This document shows, piece after piece, positions 61,523 to 64,000 of a stretch of DNA of 64,000 bases. Source of the DNA: Cryptomeria japonica (Eukaryota; Streptophyta; Pinopsida; Cupressales; Cupressaceae); NCBI RefSeq assembly GCF_030272615.1, contig NC_081414.1, positions 313,197,664-313,261,663 of the forward strand, in the 5' to 3' direction. The notes beneath the pieces were generated by a model. It did not search any database. It saw only the letters and a list, made by a program, of their open reading frames with translations, and was not told the DNA's origin. A program made the translations under genes and the position numbers. Position 1 is the first letter of the stretch, and the number at the start of each line of letters is the position of its first letter.

Positions 61523-64000
61523 CAACTCTTTTTTTGATGCATTTGATAGATACTTATGGACTTGTTTTAAACTCTTTATGTTGAGATATTTTATGCTGAC
61601 TCTTGATACTTTATGTTTCTATGTTGGATGATGTTATACTCAAGACATATGATGACGCGAGGGTTTATTTTTGGTTATTTATGTTTACTTATTATCATGT
61701 GATGTGGTTTATATTTATTTATCATTATGTTTTTTCATGTGCTAACCGTTATTTTGTATTTACATTGGATAATTGGATATGATGTTGATGTTATCGATGA
61801 TGTTATGTCTTTGCTATGTTGTCTTGTTATGGTGGACGTGAAAGGGACAATGTCACATCACTCATTTATGAGCGGGGTGTGATGTTGTGATTCTCTTTCA
61901 CTTGTTTATTTACTTTATGTTTTTATATATCATGTGTACATACGTTTGGTGTTATACAGGATGCAGGTTCTAGGCATCGACTCCACCTAGTCTTACAGGT
62001 TTGAGTGTGCCTCTAATCCCAATGATAGTTGATCGGAGGTGACATAAGGTATTATCACACTCTTAACCCAGTCAATGTATTGTCAGTTCTAGTGTTTAGC
62101 TTATGTCATCTTGTTAGTTTTGTTTTGTGGTTCAAATTTGGTGTATTTCATTTAATCTTTGTGTTTGGGTTGATAATTTATGGTTAAGGTCAATACTAAA
62201 TATATTATTGTGCATGACCCTATGTGTGTGTAATTAATTATGTTGTATATATATACACAAATATTTATTGGGGGTTTCATATACTTATATTATTATTATT
62301 TCATTGGAATCATGTTATTTAATTATTTATTATTTCTGGAGTTAATTACTTATTTTTATTCAATGGTTATATCAAAGTGTGTTTGATAATTATTTAATTA
62401 TTACCTTTTCTTTCTAATGTTGGTGTGGAATGAGCTGGTGTTTGCATGGAGATTTGCTAAATGGGTCCCTAGTACATATGGAAAGGTTGGTTTTTGATCT
62501 TTGAATGGGCTTGTTTTGAAAATGTGGTTTTTGTTTTCATGTTTTTTGAAATCCCGAGAGAGGAGTTGAATGTCTGTAATTGGATTTTCGTAGATTGAAT
62601 CTTGTTCTTTGAGTTAAGAGGAGATCTTTTGTGTGTGTTTTGAGAGTGGATCAGGATTTCTTATCAAGTCTCCTTGTTGCTATGTGTTTGTGGTGGAATT
62701 TTTATGGTTGATTTGCGTGCCTTAAGTTGATTATGTGAGATCTCAATACGTCTCGACCCTTTTTGTCCAATTCATCTTATTCCGGGTTAGTGATCTTTGT
62801 ATCTTATTTTCTCATTTAGATGTTTTTAATTTTGAAAAGGAAAAGGAATGTTTGTTTTCTATTTGCTTGATCTCTTTATTGTTATGGGAAAATTTTGGGG
62901 TTGTCGTTATGTGTTTTGTTTTTTTGATGAGATGGGTGCGTTTGTTTCGCTTCCTTAAGAAGTTGTTTTGATGTTTGGTATGTTGTGGATTGAATTTTTG
63001 GTATTAAGTCATCAAATAATGTTTTATGGGTAAGAAAACACCCTTCTCTCAAATGGGTAAGAGTCAGATTTTGAGTTTAGGGTCTTTCTGAAGTTTGTTG
63101 GTGACTTCAAATTTGTTTTTATGTCGCAATTTAGTCTATGTCACATATGCGCTAGAACGGAGAATATATGCACTAAAAGGATTAGTGAATGCGCTAAAGT
63201 AAGTTTTAATTGTGCATGAATACATCATATTTATGCTATAATAATTTGTATATGTGCCAGAATAAGTTGTATATGTGTCAAAGCATGTGACAAATGCGCT
63301 AAAATAAGTAACAAAAGCGCTACTTCATAGTTTTTCATTTCTAGTTTTATTTTTCGAAGTTTATGTCAATATAGGTCAGATCAAAGACTTGTTTAAAGGT
63401 CTGTAATTTCTTTTTGTGATTTTCTAGTAGCTAATTGATTTATTTTGAGGAGTTTATGTGTCATATCATCTTTTCTACGTATGCATTTATTTTGGTTTAT
63501 TGATCTTTCATTTTGAGTTTGAGTAAGATGTTTGGATCAAAATTTTGTAGTAGAACCAATGTATCAAGTTTCATGTGAATTTATGAGCTATTTTATGTTA
63601 AGGTTTATGTTTAGACTCTAGGTCTTAGGAGCATGATAGGGGGAGTGACTTCCAAGTGGGTGTTGGGGCCCTAAGTGGCTGCCAGGAGATCTCATTGGAT
63701 GTTTCCTTAATCCAGTGATAATATTAATTAATGAATTTAGGGTTGGGTAGTTCTCACATTAATAAGATAAGTATGTGCCCTTCTTATGGCCTAGAGTGCT
63801 ATTTCAGGCTTAGGATGAGTATGGGAAGGCTTGATGGCATGACCGTTCTTCCTTGTCTTTACAAAAGGATGTGTTGGTCTCATGTGGGTGTCACTTGGGC
63901 ATCGGGATCTAGAGAGAGACTACCAGGATAACCCTTGTTGATGGCATGTGATGACAGTTTCCCCTACGTGTATCCTAGGACCTTAACCTTTGTGTTGAGA
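61523..64000. other. Unassigned repetitive DNA
   Basis: No gene is visible. TCACATCACTCATTTATGAG and GGGGTGTGATGTTGTGATTC near 61853-61893 and the T-rich sequence after 62400 resemble LTR or untranslated parts of another retroelement, without PBS or ends to prove it. A degenerate repeat lies at 63146-63325. The right end (63600-64000) is GC-richer and unrecognised. Confidence 0.4.
63146..63325. repeat. Degenerate ATGCGCTAAAATAAGT repeats
   Basis: About eight variants of ATRYGCTAAAATAAGT recur every 20-35 bp (ATGCGCTAGAACGGA, ATGCACTAAAAGGA, ATGCGCTAAAGTAAG, ATGCGCTAAAATAAG and others). Confidence 0.65.

Overview
The window looks like nuclear DNA of a seed plant with a large, repeat-rich genome. 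Ty1/copia retrotransposons primed by initiator-Met tRNA, a Helitron with an RPA gene, a LINE ORF1 of the DUF4283/zinc-knuckle type, PPR-gene debris and an intron-bearing plant short-chain dehydrogenase all point that way. The old, nested, AT-rich repeats would suit a gymnosperm, but that is an inference. Only one apparently intact host gene is present: the SDR at about 45.7-46.7 kb on the minus strand.

Layout. 0.1-6.4 kb: decayed copia element, minus strand, with PBS, PPT and one complete LTR. 6.8-14.6 kb: copy A of a ~5.8-kb duplicated block ending in PPR pseudogene debris. It is interrupted at 10.2-12.2 kb by a copia-like insertion with a 5-bp target-site duplication. 15.06-28.7 kb: truncated copia element, minus strand, whose 5' LTR appears to be split by a ~10.35-kb DNA transposon (about 17.57-27.92 kb). 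That transposon has imperfect terminal inverted repeats, a decayed DDE-like transposase gene, a convergent spliced second gene, repeated ATCGGATATCCGAT palindromes, a palindromic array between GA and CT tracts, and a 360-bp tandem array. I cannot assign it to a named superfamily. 28.7-35.4 kb: intergenic, including a patch that looks organellar in composition. About 35.5-44 kb: Helitron with a 555-residue RPA70-like gene and a ~1,527-residue Rep/PIF1-helicase gene broken by one stop. 45.7-46.7 kb: SDR gene with tandem duplications directly upstream of its TATA box. 49.0-56.7 kb: copy B of the block, interrupted by a LINE-derived insertion (51.1-52.8 kb) that copy A lacks. 58.0-61.5 kb: plus-strand copia-like element with LTR, PBS, multi-knuckle gag and an unrecognised second ORF, but no pol. 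61.5-64.0 kb: unassigned repetitive DNA.

Two relationships tie the window together. Copies A and B each supply the empty site for the insertion found only in the other, so both insertions and their target duplications can be read directly. The four copia-type LTRs share an inverted-repeat motif just inside the LTR end next to the PBS. Its stem sequence differs between elements while pairing is kept.
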